This document shows positions 17,880 through 28,126 of a stretch of DNA of 64,000 bases, in pieces (within the stretch, counting starts at the first letter, position 1; the number at the start of each line of letters is the position of its first letter). The stretch is from NCBI GenBank assembly GCA_020436085.1, contig JAGQYM010000003.1, positions 85,754 through 149,753 of the forward strand. The letters are read 5' to 3'. The stretch comes from Cyclobacteriaceae bacterium (GTDB taxonomy: Bacteria; Bacteroidota; Bacteroidia; Cytophagales; Cyclobacteriaceae). Below the pieces are notes generated by a model. The model searched no databases. It was not told where the DNA came from and saw only the letters and a program-made list of their open reading frames with translations. The position numbers and the translations under genes are program-made.

Positions 17880-17989
17880 AATTCTGATTTTTACATGTTA
17901 GATGCACGATGGCATCGCTTTCCATAAATCCGAACGAAAGTTCTTTAAAAACATTGGAAATTGGCCTCAAAAAATCACTTTTGTCAATC

Positions 17990-19066
17990 ATGCAAAACAC
18001 CTTTCCAGAGTCTCAGCTACGCCAATTTGCTCACAACACCTTCTTAAAAATCGGTTGTTCCCAAGAGGACGCTACACTGGCTGCGAATGTATTGCTTCAG
18101 GCTGACCTGCGTGGCATCGACTCACATGGATTGGCTCGCCTAAGCGGATATGTCAGGCTGTGGGAAGCAAAACGAATTAACAGTAAACCAAAAATTGAAA
18201 TCGTCCACGAGTCACCAAGCACGGCAGTTGTCAATGGCGATCAGGGACTAGGGCTGGTAGTAGCACCCAAGGCGATGGAGATAGCCATGAAGAAAGCAGA
18301 AACATGTGGAACGGGATGGGTGGCCGTGAAAAACTCAAATCACTTCGGGATAGCGGGATATCATGCGATGATGGCACTGGATCGAGATATGATTGGTATG
18401 TCAATGACGAATGCAAGCCCTCTTGTAGCCCCAACTTTCTCAACAGAACGACTGTTGGGCACAAATCCCATTTGCGTGGCGATTCCCGCTGGCAAACAAC
18501 CACCTTTTGTTGCCGACTTTGCAACAACCACCGCTGCCAATGGAAAGCTGGAAATCCTTCAAAGGAAAAATGAAGATGCACCTCTCGGTTGGGTTCAAAC
18601 CAAAGATGGAAAATCAACGACAAATGCACATGGTGTCAAAGAAGGTGGCGCGCTCATTCCACTAGGTAGTGATCGCGAGCATGGAAGTCACAAAGGGTTT
18701 TGCCTTGGCGCTTGGGTTGATATTTTTTCAGCTGTGCTCTCGGGTGCCAACTATGGTCCATGGGTTCCTCCCTTTGTTAGTTTTCTTGCACCATCAGATA
18801 ATCCTGTTGGAGAAGGTATTGGCCATTTTGTTGGTGCGATGCGAATCGATGCATTCAGGCCGAAAGAGGAATTTAAACATCACATGGACAATTGGATAAG
18901 TCGGTTTAGGGAAGCATCAACTGTTGACGGAGAGGATCGGGTAATCATTCCTGGCGATCCGGAACGGGAACAAGAGGCAATCCGCAAAAAAGATGGTATT
19001 CCACTCAACGACAAGGTAGAACAGGACCTACGCGAGCTTGGAGAAAAATTGGGTATTCCATTCTAA
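17990..19066 (+). CDS. Ldh family malate/(2R)-sulfolactate-type dehydrogenase
   Basis: NAD(P)-dependent 2-hydroxyacid oxidoreductase of the type-2 malate/L-lactate dehydrogenase family (not the Rossmann LDH). Signature blocks are ADLRGIDSHGLARLSGYV with the catalytic His, VKNSNHFGIAGYHAMMAL, LLGTNPICVAIPAG and VADFATTTAANGKLEI. ATG 17990 gives 358 residues, the family norm; an upstream ATG at 17909 adds 27 residues without family support. The substrate (malate, lactate, ureidoglycolate, sulfolactate) is not decidable from sequence. It is transcribed away from the MuiA-like gene. Confidence 0.9.
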   Translation: MQNTFPESQLRQFAHNTFLKIGCSQEDATLAANVLLQADLRGIDSHGLARLSGYVRLWEAKRINSKPKIEIVHESPSTAVVNGDQGLGLVVAPKAMEIAMKKAETCGTGWVAVKNSNHFGIAGYHAMMALDRDMIGMSMTNASPLVAPTFSTERLLGTNPICVAIPAGKQPPFVADFATTTAANGKLEILQRKNEDAPLGWVQTKDGKSTTNAHGVKEGGALIPLGSDREHGSHKGFCLGAWVDIFSAVLSGANYGPWVPPFVSFLAPSDNPVGEGIGHFVGAMRIDAFRPKEEFKHHMDNWISRFREASTVDGEDRVIIPGDPEREQEAIRKKDGIPLNDKVEQDLRELGEKLGIPF

Positions 19067-19068
19067 GA

Positions 19069-19650
19069 TCAGAAATTCAAGAAGCCGACATTAGCACCTA
19101 CACGAAAAATCCATGGACTAGGGTATGCGTTGGGGTCGTTTGGATTGGCCTGCTGTCGATAAGAGAAGTTGTAGAGACCAATAACGTAAAAGCTCGATCT
19201 CCTGCCTAGCGGAACGACATATCCCGCGCCTCCTAAAAAACTGTTAAATGATATCCTTCGGGTTGATGTTATCCCTGAGGGAAATTCATAATTGAGGTGT
19301 TCATACTCTGTGTGAAGAAATAATTCAGGCACCAAATAATATCTGGCGAACACACTGGCTCCATAGTCATTCAATTTGATATTTGGCGTTGCCAGCTTGT
19401 AATTCGTGTACCGATATAACAATCCAATACCCGGAGTAAAACGTGTAGTTAATCGATATCCAATAATCGGTGACACCGATATAAAGTCCTGAGCATTATT
19501 AAACCCCAAGCCCATTCCGCCACCTGTATAAATCCGCTCCTTCCAACTCACCCCCTTCATACTCTGATCTCCAAAGCCATTGCTCCTTTGAGCAAAGACA
19601 GAAAAGCTGCCCAGTAGGCATAGACAGAAGATGGTAACTACCCTTATCAT
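19069..19650 (-). CDS. Small outer-membrane beta-barrel protein, function unknown
   Basis: A 193-residue protein with a signal peptide (cleavage after FSVFA, about residue 20) and repeated amphipathic strands such as GYRLTTRFTPGIGLLYRYTN and ELFLHTEYEHLNYE, ending in VGANVGFLNF. It should be a transmembrane barrel in the outer membrane; I do not recognise a named family. It follows the DivIC/FtsB-like gene by 6 bases on the same strand, so it is probably the last gene of that unit. ATG start. Confidence 0.78.
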   Translation of the reverse strand: MIRVVTIFCLCLLGSFSVFAQRSNGFGDQSMKGVSWKERIYTGGGMGLGFNNAQDFISVSPIIGYRLTTRFTPGIGLLYRYTNYKLATPNIKLNDYGASVFARYYLVPELFLHTEYEHLNYEFPSGITSTRRISFNSFLGGAGYVVPLGRRSSFYVIGLYNFSYRQQANPNDPNAYPSPWIFRVGANVGFLNF

Positions 19651-19656
19651 TAATAG

Positions 19657-19947
19657 TTAGTTTTCAACGATCACGAACACGTCCTCGGATTCTTTCTTCA
19701 TCAGGTATTTTTCCCGGGCAAACTTCTCCAGCAGCTCTTTGTTGGTCATCAACTCCTGCCGGTCTTTTTCTACCTCAACGATCTTTTCCTGATAATATTC
19801 CTTCTCTCTTTCGAGAGACCGAAGCTTCGAGCCCATTTTGACGCGCGTAATCAAATCGTTTGAATCAATAAACGTCATCCAAACCAAGAAGAATACGGCC
19901 GTCAAAAAATAAAAGTTGCGAAATAGGGGCGGGACTTTGCGAAACAT
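19657..19947 (-). CDS. Septum formation initiator (FtsB/DivIC family)
   Basis: Bitopic cell-division protein of 96 residues: short cytoplasmic tail, one membrane helix at about 12-28 (FYFLTAVFFLVWMTFID), then a periplasmic coiled coil (LRSLEREKEYYQEKIVEVEK) and the family's C-terminal LEKFAREKYLMKKESEDVFV. It should scaffold the divisome with FtsL and FtsQ. Its proximity to eno, 1.4 kb upstream on the same strand, echoes the eno-ftsB neighbourhood of many bacteria. ATG start. Confidence 0.9.
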   Translation of the reverse strand: MFRKVPPLFRNFYFLTAVFFLVWMTFIDSNDLITRVKMGSKLRSLEREKEYYQEKIVEVEKDRQELMTNKELLEKFAREKYLMKKESEDVFVIVEN

Positions 19948-20026
19948 AGTTTAAAAAATGGTTTGACGAAGATAGGGAAATTAACCCAAATCGTGCAAAA
20001 TCCCGCGCAAACGGCCATGATAGGCC

Positions 20027-20455
20027 TTAAATCTGATGCCACACTTCTTCTCTTATCACTTTGTTTCTACCATTAACTTTATCAATCAAAGAGAATTTGA
20101 TATTTTTTCGACCCTTCCACCACATCTGAAATGGCATTTCTCTGCCCTTGAAGGGATCCAAATAAACTCCAGTACTCCCCTGAAACAATTTCTTCATCAC
20201 GAGGTCTCTGATCAAAGTTGCACCGAGCAATTGATTTCCTTGGTGGCGTGAATCTGCCCAAACAATCTCACCCTGAAAAACAGAGTCAACATTGTGAATA
20301 ATAATACGCATTGTCTGCGCATCGTTAACCCACACACCTGTCAGTCTCGACTCCATATCTGCCATTTCATTGTTCAAGCGGTAATATCCAATTACCAGCA
20401 GTACACTCCCAAAAAAGGCAGCCAACATGTACATCAAAGGATAATAGGTTTCCAT
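20027..20455 (-). CDS. Membrane-anchored DUF2147-like protein, copy 1
   Basis: A 142-residue protein with one N-terminal membrane helix (residues 7-25, LMYMLAAFFGSVLLVIGYY) and an outside beta domain. That domain has the blocks LTGVWVNDAQTMRIIIH, GEIVWAD, LLGATLI and GVYLDPFKGREMPF, recalling DUF2147 (lipocalin-like; GxW...D, G.I, GxYxDP). It is clearly paralogous to the gene just upstream (20477-20884), sharing L(T/S)GVW, the middle G and the TG(V/K)Y(L/I)DP motif. Function unknown. ATG start; 21 bases separate the pair. Confidence 0.72.
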   Translation of the reverse strand: METYYPLMYMLAAFFGSVLLVIGYYRLNNEMADMESRLTGVWVNDAQTMRIIIHNVDSVFQGEIVWADSRHQGNQLLGATLIRDLVMKKLFQGSTGVYLDPFKGREMPFQMWWKGRKNIKFSLIDKVNGRNKVIREEVWHQI

Positions 20456-20476
20456 AACTTTTTGCTTTTGGACCGA

Positions 20477-20884
20477 CTATAAGGGGTCGATCAATTTCCA
20501 CTCCTCTTTCTTCACTATATTCTCTTTCTCAAGGAAGCACACCTTCAAAGTGCGCGCGTCCTTCAGTTTTACTCTTAAATCAAATTCCTCCATGGTGTAA
20601 GGATCAATGTACTTGCCCGTACTCCAGTACCAAATCGCCCGCAACTTCACGCTGTTCACCACCATCTTGCCGATCACTATCTTATCGTTACCATTTCGAA
20701 ACTGTGCAGATACTACGTGTCCATGCACATTTGCATTGTCTTCGTGCATCATGATTTGTAATGTGTCTGCCTGATTAGACCAAACTCCAGACAACTGCCA
20801 ACCCAGGTAGCTGGAGGTGAAAGGCTTGCCTAAGTAGAGAAGAGCTGAGGCCAGAATGATTCCGATTGCGATGATCCAAAACAT
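20477..20884 (-). CDS. Membrane-anchored DUF2147-like protein, copy 2
   Basis: A 135-residue paralogue of the gene downstream: N-terminal hydrophobic helix (residues 2-18, FWIIAIGIILASALLYL), then LSGVWSNQADTLQIMMH, GHVVSAQF and WYWSTGKYIDPYTMEEFDL. The last block is the GxYxDP motif of DUF2147-like domains. The domain should face the periplasm. First of the tandem pair; the upstream 150 bases hold the terminator of the previous gene. No function can be assigned. Confidence 0.72.
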   Translation of the reverse strand: MFWIIAIGIILASALLYLGKPFTSSYLGWQLSGVWSNQADTLQIMMHEDNANVHGHVVSAQFRNGNDKIVIGKMVVNSVKLRAIWYWSTGKYIDPYTMEEFDLRVKLKDARTLKVCFLEKENIVKKEEWKLIDPL

Positions 20885-21004
20885 AACTTTTCGGGTTATG
20901 CCAGACTAATCCCAAAAAGTGTTCTAAAATTATCCAGAAAGACGAAAACAGCGTTCTGAGCTCAAAAATGAACTTTTATAGTTCGCTTAAAAGGATCGAC
21001 CCCT

Positions 21005-21029
21005 CAAAAATTATCCCATTTTGGGATAA
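21005..21029 (-). terminator. Terminator after the 100-residue unknown gene
   Basis: TTATCCCA (21011-21018), TTT loop, TGGGATAA (21022-21029): a perfect 8-pair stem, followed on the minus strand by TTTTT. Confidence 0.75.
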
Positions 21030-21037
21030 CAATCCCA

Positions 21038-21340
21038 TCATGAAGTGGTGGAATTGGACCGAAGCCATTGACCAAAGTGGTGAGTGACGTCCTTCCAGTT
21101 GGCCACTATTATTTTTTGTCCATCATAATTCAGCTCGTAGTGCTCCAGCTTTTCCCATTGACGATCGTTGGCAGAAAGTGAGACTGATTTCCTCCGGAAG
21201 AATTCGAATGAGGATGAAAAACCTGTGACGGAGATATTGATCCTCCCTCGCCTTTTAACGAGAGAGATATCTCCTTCGGAAAGTTGAAAAGAATTTGCCA
21301 ATCCAACTATGTCCTGGTATTGGTCTTTTAAGAGCTTCAT
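21038..21340 (-). CDS. Hypothetical protein, 100 residues
   Basis: Soluble, mixed alpha/beta protein without signal peptide, cysteine or membrane helix. It begins MKLLKDQYQDIVGLANSF and has a basic middle (SLVKRRGRINISVTGF, FFRRKSVSL) and a tryptophan near each of two C-terminal turns. I recognise no family. Support comes from its ATG, its fit between eno (47 bases upstream) and a good terminator directly after its stop, and the absence of any competing frame. Likely the last gene of the carA-eno unit. Confidence 0.65.
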   Translation of the reverse strand: MKLLKDQYQDIVGLANSFQLSEGDISLVKRRGRINISVTGFSSSFEFFRRKSVSLSANDRQWEKLEHYELNYDGQKIIVANWKDVTHHFGQWLRSNSTTS

Positions 21341-21387
21341 CCTATCTCAATCTAGAGATAAGTTGAAGTATCAATCAAGAATTTGGA

Positions 21388-22683
<1,296 letters not shown>

Positions 22684-22701
22684 TTAATACTTTTCTAAAG
22701 A

Positions 22702-23814
22702 CTATCTTGACTCTACAAGCTGGCTCGCCTTGATCATCTTTACGAACTCATCGAACAGATATCTCGAATCATGAGGGCCAGGCGATGCTTCTGGGTGATA
22801 CTGAACCGAAAATGCTTTTTTACTTTTCACTTTCAACCCCATGATCGTCTTGTCGTTGAGATGCACATGTGTCACCTCCACATCCTTGTTGTTCTCAATG
22901 TCTTTTTCGCTTACCGCAAAGCCGTGATTCTGTGACGTCATTTCGCCAAGACCTGTCACAAGGTTCTTCACAGGATGATTCAAACCTCTGTGGCCATGGT
23001 GCATTTTGTAGGTAGAGATACCGTTAGCAAGAGCCAACAACTGATGACCGAGACAGATTCCGAAGATAGGTTTGTCAGCTGCTAATATTTCTTTTACTGT
23101 ATTGATGGCGTAATCCATTGGTGCTGGATCACCGGGGCCATTGGAGAGGAAGTAGCCGTGTGGCTCCCACTTTTCCATTTCTGCAAATGAGGTTTTGGCA
23201 GGAAACACCTGACAGTAACATCCACGTGACGCTAGGTTGGTAAGAATGCTTTTCTTGATGCCCACGTCAAGCACAGCAACTTTGTACGGAGCATCCTCTT
23301 CGCCTATAAAATATGGTTTCTTAGTGCTGACTACAGATGCCAGTTCAAGGCCATCCATAGACGGCACTTTTTTCAATTCCTTTTTTAGTTCTTCTGGACT
23401 CAGCTCGGAAGAAATAATGGCATTCATCGCTCCCTTGCTCCTGATATGGCGCACCAACATTCTGGTATCCACGTCTGCTATCCCTACCACACCATTGTTT
23501 TCGAGATACTCCTGCAAACTTGAAGAAGCTGTCTTGCGGCTGAAATCTTCGGAAAACTCGTTCACTACGATGCCTTTGATCTTGGGGCCATCGGATTCTT
23601 GTTCAATATCGAGGGCACCGTAGTTGCCAATATGTGCGGTGGTATTCACTACAATCTGGCCATAGTAGGAGGGGTCGGTGTAGATTTCCTGATAACCCGT
23701 CATTCCGGTGTTGAAGCAGATCTCCCCACCAGTCGTGCCCTTCTTGCCAATCGCTATTCCTTCAACTAAGAGTCCGTCTTCTAAGAGTAGGTATGCCTTG
23801 GGTTTAGAACTCAT
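22702..23814 (-). CDS. carA: Carbamoyl-phosphate synthase small (glutaminase) subunit
   Basis: Releases ammonia from glutamine for carbamoyl phosphate, used in arginine and pyrimidine synthesis. Residues 1-150 are the CPSase small-subunit domain (NTGMTGYQEIYTDPSYYGQI); residues 178-365 are a class I glutamine amidotransferase. Its triad is visible: Cys 254 in FGICLGHQLLALA, His 340 and Glu 342 in YHPEASPGPHDS. The large subunit carB is not adjacent. ATG start; a TATTTTTG -7 element lies about 18 bases upstream. It follows the ribosomal cluster, separated by a strong terminator. Confidence 0.97.
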   Translation of the reverse strand: MSSKPKAYLLLEDGLLVEGIAIGKKGTTGGEICFNTGMTGYQEIYTDPSYYGQIVVNTTAHIGNYGALDIEQESDGPKIKGIVVNEFSEDFSRKTASSSLQEYLENNGVVGIADVDTRMLVRHIRSKGAMNAIISSELSPEELKKELKKVPSMDGLELASVVSTKKPYFIGEEDAPYKVAVLDVGIKKSILTNLASRGCYCQVFPAKTSFAEMEKWEPHGYFLSNGPGDPAPMDYAINTVKEILAADKPIFGICLGHQLLALANGISTYKMHHGHRGLNHPVKNLVTGLGEMTSQNHGFAVSEKDIENNKDVEVTHVHLNDKTIMGLKVKSKKAFSVQYHPEASPGPHDSRYLFDEFVKMIKASQLVESR

Positions 23815-23831
23815 TTTGCGTTTTGGTTTGA

Positions 23832-23839
23832 CAAAAATA
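23832..23839 (-). promoter_or_regulatory. -7 element for carA
   Basis: Minus-strand TATTTTTG, a full TAnnTTTG match, 18 bases before the carA ATG and after the rplQ terminator. No TTG lies 19 bases upstream. Confidence 0.45.
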
Positions 23840-23901
23840 AGACGTTTGATATTCGATCACGGGATATAGTTCAAAAAAATCGGCCGCAATCGAGTGCGCA
23901 C

Positions 23902-23933
23902 AAAAAAAGGGACCAGAATTGATTCCTGGTCCC
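23902..23933 (-). terminator. Terminator of the ribosomal protein cluster
   Basis: GGGACCAG (23909-23916) pairs with CTGGTCCC (23926-23933); the minus strand then reads seven T. It lies 25 bases after the rplQ stop and closes the S10-spc-alpha cluster. Confidence 0.92.
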
Positions 23934-23957
23934 CTATCTTGTTGAAAATGAACACTA

Positions 23958-24497
23958 TTATTTGTCCTTTTTCTTAGTCGTTTTTTTGGCCGCCTTCTTT
24001 GCTGGCGCCTTCTTTTCTTCTTTTTCCTCGGTCGCTGCAGCCTCTACCACTTCTGCTTCGTCACCCGTCTTCTTCGCCTTGGCGCGTCCACGTCTTGTTT
24101 TGGCTTTTTTCTCAGCACCGTCTTTCTTGTAGATGTCATTGAAATCTACCAGTTCCATGAGGCACATCTCAGCGCTGTCACCTAGTCTGGCATCGCCAAG
24201 CTTGATGATACGGGTATATCCACCCGGACGATCAGCAATTCTCGAAGCTACCTCGCCAAATAAGGTACTCACGCTGTCCTTGTTTTGAAGGTATGAGAAC
24301 ACTACCCTACGAGAGTGTGTAGTATCATTCTTCGATTTTGTGATCAAGGGCTCAACATATTTTCTCAAAGCCTTGGCCTTGGCCAAAGTTGTGGTAATCC
24401 TCTTGTTCAGGATCAGTGACGAAGCCATGTTTGAAAGCAATGCCTGACGATGTGCAGACTTGCGCCCAAGGTGATTAACTTTCTTACCGTGTCTCAT
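23958..24497 (-). CDS. rplQ: 50S ribosomal protein L17
   Basis: Large-subunit protein near the exit tunnel. Residues 1-120 are the L17 core ([32 protein letters not shown]). The last ~55 residues form a low-complexity Ala/Lys/Glu tail ([19 protein letters not shown]) that makes it 179 residues against 127 in E. coli, as is common in Bacteroidota. Its ATG overlaps the rpoA stop by one base. Last gene before the terminator. Confidence 0.97.
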   Translation of the reverse strand: MRHGKKVNHLGRKSAHRQALLSNMASSLILNKRITTTLAKAKALRKYVEPLITKSKNDTTHSRRVVFSYLQNKDSVSTLFGEVASRIADRPGGYTRIIKLGDARLGDSAEMCLMELVDFNDIYKKDGAEKKAKTRRGRAKAKKTGDEAEVVEAAATEEKEEKKAPAKKAAKKTTKKKDK

Positions 24498-25486
24498 TAG
24501 TCCTCTTCTAATTTATATTTCGAAAGATCCATCCCGAAGGTCAGATTCTTTTCAGCTACCAGCTGCTCAAGTTCAGCCAGTGATTTCTTACCAAAATTTC
24601 TAAACTTCATCATGTCAGAGATCTCCAGTCTTACCAGGTCTCCCAATGACTTCACATCAGCTGCTTTAAGGCAGTTGTAGGCACGTACTGAAAGATCCAG
24701 GTCGTGCAATGGAGTCTTCAACAGTTTTCTCATGTGCAGCATCTCCTCATCCACCTGCTCGATCTCGCTGTCTTTACCAGTTTCTAGTTCGATAGACTTA
24801 TCAGAGAATAGACGGAAGTGCTGAATCAGAATATACGCGGCACCTTCCAGAGCCTTCTCAGGGTGGATTGAACCATCTGTTTCGATATCAATTACCAACT
24901 TCTCATAGTCAGTCTTTTGCTCCACACGCGTGTTTTCAACGCTATACTTCACGTTCTTCACAGGCGTGAAAATGGCATCGATAGGAATGAAGCCAAACAC
25001 CTGCTCAGTAGGCTTGTTCTCTTCAGCGGGCAAATAACCGCGTCCCTTCTCAATAGTAAGCTCAACTTCAAACTGAGCTGACTCGTCCAGGTTGCAGATC
25101 ACGTGGTTTGGGTTCAGGATGTCAAATCCTGAAGTAAACTTCGCGATATCACCAGCAGTAAATTGCTTTTGCTTCTTGATGCTAACAGTAACTTTACTTT
25201 CAAAGTTGTCTGAATTCTTCTTCAGTCTAACCTGCTTAAGATTCAAAATAATCTCAGCCACATCCTCCACTACACCTTCTATTGTAGAAAACTCGTGCAA
25301 TACACCTGGGATTTTAATGCCAGTAATGGCATAGCCTTCCAATGAAGAAAGCAGGATCCTTCTCAGTGCATTACCAATGGTAACTCCGTATCCTTTTTCT
25401 AGCGGTTTAAAAGTGAATAATCCACGGAAGTCATCAGACTTCTCCATTACCACTTTCTCCGGCATTTGAAATGCTAATATTGACAT
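24497..25486 (-). CDS. rpoA: RNA polymerase alpha subunit
   Basis: Assembles core RNA polymerase and contacts promoter DNA and activators. Residues 1-235 form the dimerising N-terminal domain ([20 protein letters not shown]); a linker leads to the C-terminal domain at about 255-320 ([36 protein letters not shown]). Full length at 329 residues. ATG start, 23 bases after rpsD and overlapping rplQ by one base, the classic alpha-operon order. Confidence 0.98.
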   Translation of the reverse strand: MSILAFQMPEKVVMEKSDDFRGLFTFKPLEKGYGVTIGNALRRILLSSLEGYAITGIKIPGVLHEFSTIEGVVEDVAEIILNLKQVRLKKNSDNFESKVTVSIKKQKQFTAGDIAKFTSGFDILNPNHVICNLDESAQFEVELTIEKGRGYLPAEENKPTEQVFGFIPIDAIFTPVKNVKYSVENTRVEQKTDYEKLVIDIETDGSIHPEKALEGAAYILIQHFRLFSDKSIELETGKDSEIEQVDEEMLHMRKLLKTPLHDLDLSVRAYNCLKAADVKSLGDLVRLEISDMMKFRNFGKKSLAELEQLVAEKNLTFGMDLSKYKLEED

Positions 25487-25509
25487 AGCTACTTTGTTTA
25501 ATTTATGAA

Positions 25510-26115
25510 TTACTTGGAGTACAACTCGACAATCAACTGTTCATTGATGTTCTCAGGGATATCCTCACGTGGAGGAAGGTTGATCAGCTTGCCGCTCAAC
25601 TCTGATGAATCCCATTCTAACCAGTTGTATCTCTTACTTGCTTGCGTGGCAAGACTGTCGGTGATTGCCTCAAGAGATTTTGACTTTTCCCTTACTTCCA
25701 ACGCGTCACCAGGACGCAACGTGTATGAAGGCACGTTAACAACATCCCCGTTTACCAGAATGTGCTTATGAACTACCAACTGTCTCGCTGCTCTGCGTGT
25801 AGGAGCAATACCAAGGCGGTATACTGTGTTGTCCAATCTAGCCTCAAGCATCTGCAACAATACTTCACCCGTTACACCCTTCTTTCTTGAAGCCTTATCG
25901 AAAATGTTTTCGAACTGCTTTTCCAAAATTCCGTAGATGTACTTCGCCTTTTGTTTTTCAGCCAACTGAACGGCATATTCAGACTGCTTGCGTTTCTTGC
26001 CACGACCGTGCTGACCGGGGCCATAGTTCTTCTTTTGAAGAGCTTTGCTGTCGCCTAAGATTGGCTCACCAAACCTTCTTGATATTTTCGTTTTCGGACC
26101 TGTATATCTTGCCAT
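25510..26115 (-). CDS. rpsD: 30S ribosomal protein S4
   Basis: Primary 16S rRNA-binding protein; in other bacteria it also represses its operon. 201 residues: N-terminal domain starting [20 protein letters not shown], then the S4 RNA-binding domain ([40 protein letters not shown]). The N-terminus has no CxxC zinc motif. ATG start; 22 bases from rpsK. Confidence 0.97.
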   Translation of the reverse strand: MARYTGPKTKISRRFGEPILGDSKALQKKNYGPGQHGRGKKRKQSEYAVQLAEKQKAKYIYGILEKQFENIFDKASRKKGVTGEVLLQMLEARLDNTVYRLGIAPTRRAARQLVVHKHILVNGDVVNVPSYTLRPGDALEVREKSKSLEAITDSLATQASKRYNWLEWDSSELSGKLINLPPREDIPENINEQLIVELYSK

Positions 26116-26137
26116 GGTTTACTAAAATCTCTTGTTG

Positions 26138-26536
26138 TTATACTCTTCTTTTCTTTGGAGGACGGCATCCGTTGTGAGGAAGAGGGGTCACGTCTCTAAT
26201 GGTTGTGATCTCAATGCCCACTGATTGAATTGTGCGGATGGCAGACTCGCGGCCAGATCCTGGTCCCTTTACAAAAACCTCCACCTTTCTGAGTCCGAGT
26301 TCAAAAGCCTTTGTCGCACACTCCTGAGCTGCGGTCTGTGCAGCATATGGAGTATTCTTCTTTGAACCTTTGAAGCCCATCTTTCCAGCTGAAGCCCAGG
26401 AAATAACCTGGCCCGACAAGTTGGTCATGGAGATAATGATGTTGTTGAACGTAGCCTGAATGTGCGCCTGGCCAGTCGGCTCCACGGTCACAACACGCTT
26501 TTTGCTCTTATCCTTTTTCTTTTCTGCTTGCGCCAT
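26138..26536 (-). CDS. rpsK: 30S ribosomal protein S11
   Basis: Platform protein of the small subunit. 132 residues with a lysine-rich N-terminal tail; the core has [38 protein letters not shown] and the C-terminal [21 protein letters not shown] start, between rpsM and rpsD as usual. Confidence 0.97.
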   Translation of the reverse strand: MAQAEKKKDKSKKRVVTVEPTGQAHIQATFNNIIISMTNLSGQVISWASAGKMGFKGSKKNTPYAAQTAAQECATKAFELGLRKVEVFVKGPGSGRESAIRTIQSVGIEITTIRDVTPLPHNGCRPPKKRRV

Positions 26537-26558
26537 CTGAAAAGTCTTTTGCTATTGA

Positions 26559-26939
26559 TTAACCTTTAACTGCTTTCTTCTTATTCGCTACGGTCTTACG
26601 CTTGCCTTTGCGTGTACGGGCATTGTTCTTTGTACCCTGTCCACGAACCGGTAGACCTTTGCGGTGTCTCAAACCTCTGTAACACCCGATATCCATCAAG
26701 CGCTTGATGCTCAATTGCACCTCAGATTTCAAAACACCTTCTATTTTAAACTGCTCGGCAATGATCGCACGAATCGTGTTTGACTCATCATCGTTCCAGT
26801 CCTTTACTTTTTTATCCCAACCTACATTGGCTTGGTCCAAAATCTTTTGAGCTGATCTACGGCCAATACCATAGATGTATGTCAAACTGATTTCACCTCT
26901 TTTGTTATCGGGAATATCTACACCAGCGATACGTGCCAT
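26559..26939 (-). CDS. rpsM: 30S ribosomal protein S13
   Basis: Head protein of the small subunit that bridges to the 50S and contacts P-site tRNA. 126 residues: [20 protein letters not shown] at the N-terminus, then [20 protein letters not shown] and a basic tail. ATG start; only 2 bases separate it from rpmJ. Confidence 0.97.
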   Translation of the reverse strand: MARIAGVDIPDNKRGEISLTYIYGIGRRSAQKILDQANVGWDKKVKDWNDDESNTIRAIIAEQFKIEGVLKSEVQLSIKRLMDIGCYRGLRHRKGLPVRGQGTKNNARTRKGKRKTVANKKKAVKG

Positions 26940-26941
26940 AA

Positions 26942-27058
26942 TTATCCTTGTCTTTGTTTATATCTCGGATTCTTCTTGTTAATCACATACAATTTGCCCT
27001 TGCGCCTGATGATCTTGCACTCAGCGCTGCGTTTTTTTATGGATGCTCTAACTTTCAT
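26942..27058 (-). CDS. rpmJ: 50S ribosomal protein L36, zinc-free form
   Basis: A 38-residue basic protein: [20 protein letters not shown], then the family ending [12 protein letters not shown]. The zinc-binding form has three Cys and one His; here a single Cys (14) remains, so it does not bind zinc. ATG 27056-27058, TAA 26942-26944. Found by reading the gap between infA and rpsM, its normal place. Confidence 0.95.
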   Translation of the reverse strand: MKVRASIKKRSAECKIIRRKGKLYVINKKNPRYKQRQG

Positions 27059-27062
27059 ACCT

Positions 27063-27097
27063 CTTAGTCTTTAGTCCTTAGTCTTGAGTCTTAAGTA
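27063..27097. repeat. Degenerate 7-base tandem repeat in the infA-rpmJ gap
   Basis: Four to five consecutive 7-base units: CTTAGTC, TTTAGTC, CTTAGTC, TTGAGTC, TTAAGTA. They fill half of the 71-base space between infA and rpmJ, where neighbouring genes are otherwise nearly abutting. Confidence 0.75.
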
Positions 27098-27129
27098 CTG
27101 CTAAATACTAATGACTCAATACTATCTTT

Positions 27130-27348
27130 CTATTTATACCTAAATGTTATCCTGCCTTTAGTCAAATCATAAGGCGACATCTCCAGTTTCACTTTATCAC
27201 CAGGAAGAATCCGGATGTAATGCATCCTCATCTTACCAGAGATATGAGCCAGTACCTCATGGCCGTTTTCCAATTGTACCCTGAACATGGCATTGGATAA
27301 CGCTTCCAGAATTGTACCGTCTTGCTCTATCGACTTTTGTTTCGCCAC
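27130..27348 (-). CDS. infA: Translation initiation factor IF-1
   Basis: Binds the 30S A site during initiation. 72-residue S1/OB-fold: [20 protein letters not shown], then [20 protein letters not shown] and [12 protein letters not shown]. The start is GTG (27346-27348), lying inside the last 22 bases of map in another frame, so it is probably translationally coupled. The order map-infA-rpmJ is normal for the spc-alpha junction. Confidence 0.96.
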   Translation of the reverse strand: MAKQKSIEQDGTILEALSNAMFRVQLENGHEVLAHISGKMRMHYIRILPGDKVKLEMSPYDLTKGRITFRYK

Positions 27349-28121
27349 TTATAACTATAGTTTTCTTCTATATACTTATGAGTCGTTAAGACTTCTGTTC
27401 CATTTTCTAAAACTGCCACCGTATGCTCAAAATGAGCCGATGGCTTCCTGTCGGCCGTGCGAATGGTCCAACCATCACGCTCCTGCACCACATTCTTCGT
27501 TCCCATGTTGATCATCGGTTCGATCGCGAAAACCATCCCCGGTGTCAGCTTCACTCCTTTCCCCCTCTTACCATAATTTGGTATTTCGGGATCCTCATGA
27601 AGATTCATTCCAACTCCATGACCTACTAACTCGCGAACTACTCCGTATCCGAATTGCTCTACGTATTGCTGTATTGCAAAACTGATATCACCAACCCTAT
27701 TTCCCGCCTTGGCCTGTTCAATGCCCAAGTCTAACGAGTGATAAGTTCTTTCCAGGAGATCAAGCACATCCTGACTCACACCTTCCAATGGGTAGGTATA
27801 AGCCGAGTCACTATGAAACCCTTGATAGAACACGCCACAATCAACCGAAATGATATCGGTTTCTTTCAACTCGTACTTCCCTGGAAACCCATGCACAACA
27901 GTTTCATTTACTGAAATGCACAACGCAGCCGGAAAACCGTTGTAGTTTTTAAAAGATGGCGAGCCTCCATGGTCCCTTATGTACTCGTCAGCGACTTTAT
28001 CCAGAGTTTCGGTTTTTATACCAGGCTTTATCAGCTTGGCTACTTCACCGTGAGCTTGCCCAAGCATTTGGGCCGACTCTTTTATTTTCTGAATATCATC
28101 TGCTGTCTTGTAGTGGATCAT
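27327..28121 (-). CDS. map: Methionine aminopeptidase, type I
   Basis: Removes the initiator Met from new proteins; di-metal enzyme near the ribosome exit. 264 residues from ATG 28121 ([16 protein letters not shown]). Metal ligands: [19 protein letters not shown] (two Asp), [14 protein letters not shown] (His), [11 protein letters not shown] (Glu) and QERDGWTI-type Glu near the C-terminus. A TTG nine bases upstream overlaps the secY stop as TTGA, but ATG gives the family start. It lacks the N-terminal SH3-like zinc extension. It overlaps infA by 22 bases. Confidence 0.95.
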   Translation of the reverse strand: MIHYKTADDIQKIKESAQMLGQAHGEVAKLIKPGIKTETLDKVADEYIRDHGGSPSFKNYNGFPAALCISVNETVVHGFPGKYELKETDIISVDCGVFYQGFHSDSAYTYPLEGVSQDVLDLLERTYHSLDLGIEQAKAGNRVGDISFAIQQYVEQFGYGVVRELVGHGVGMNLHEDPEIPNYGKRGKGVKLTPGMVFAIEPMINMGTKNVVQERDGWTIRTADRKPSAHFEHTVAVLENGTEVLTTHKYIEENYSYKWRNKSR

Positions 28122-28126
28122 CCAAC

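Noticed and set aside
20013-20026. GGCC-6-GGCC hairpin as terminator after copy 1 of the DUF2147-like gene
   Set aside because: Only four pairs and no T-run on either strand.
26941-27129. Promoter for infA/rpmJ in the repeat-bearing gap
   Set aside because: I found no TAnnTTTG element; the nearest AT-rich strings lack the final G and the -33 TTG.
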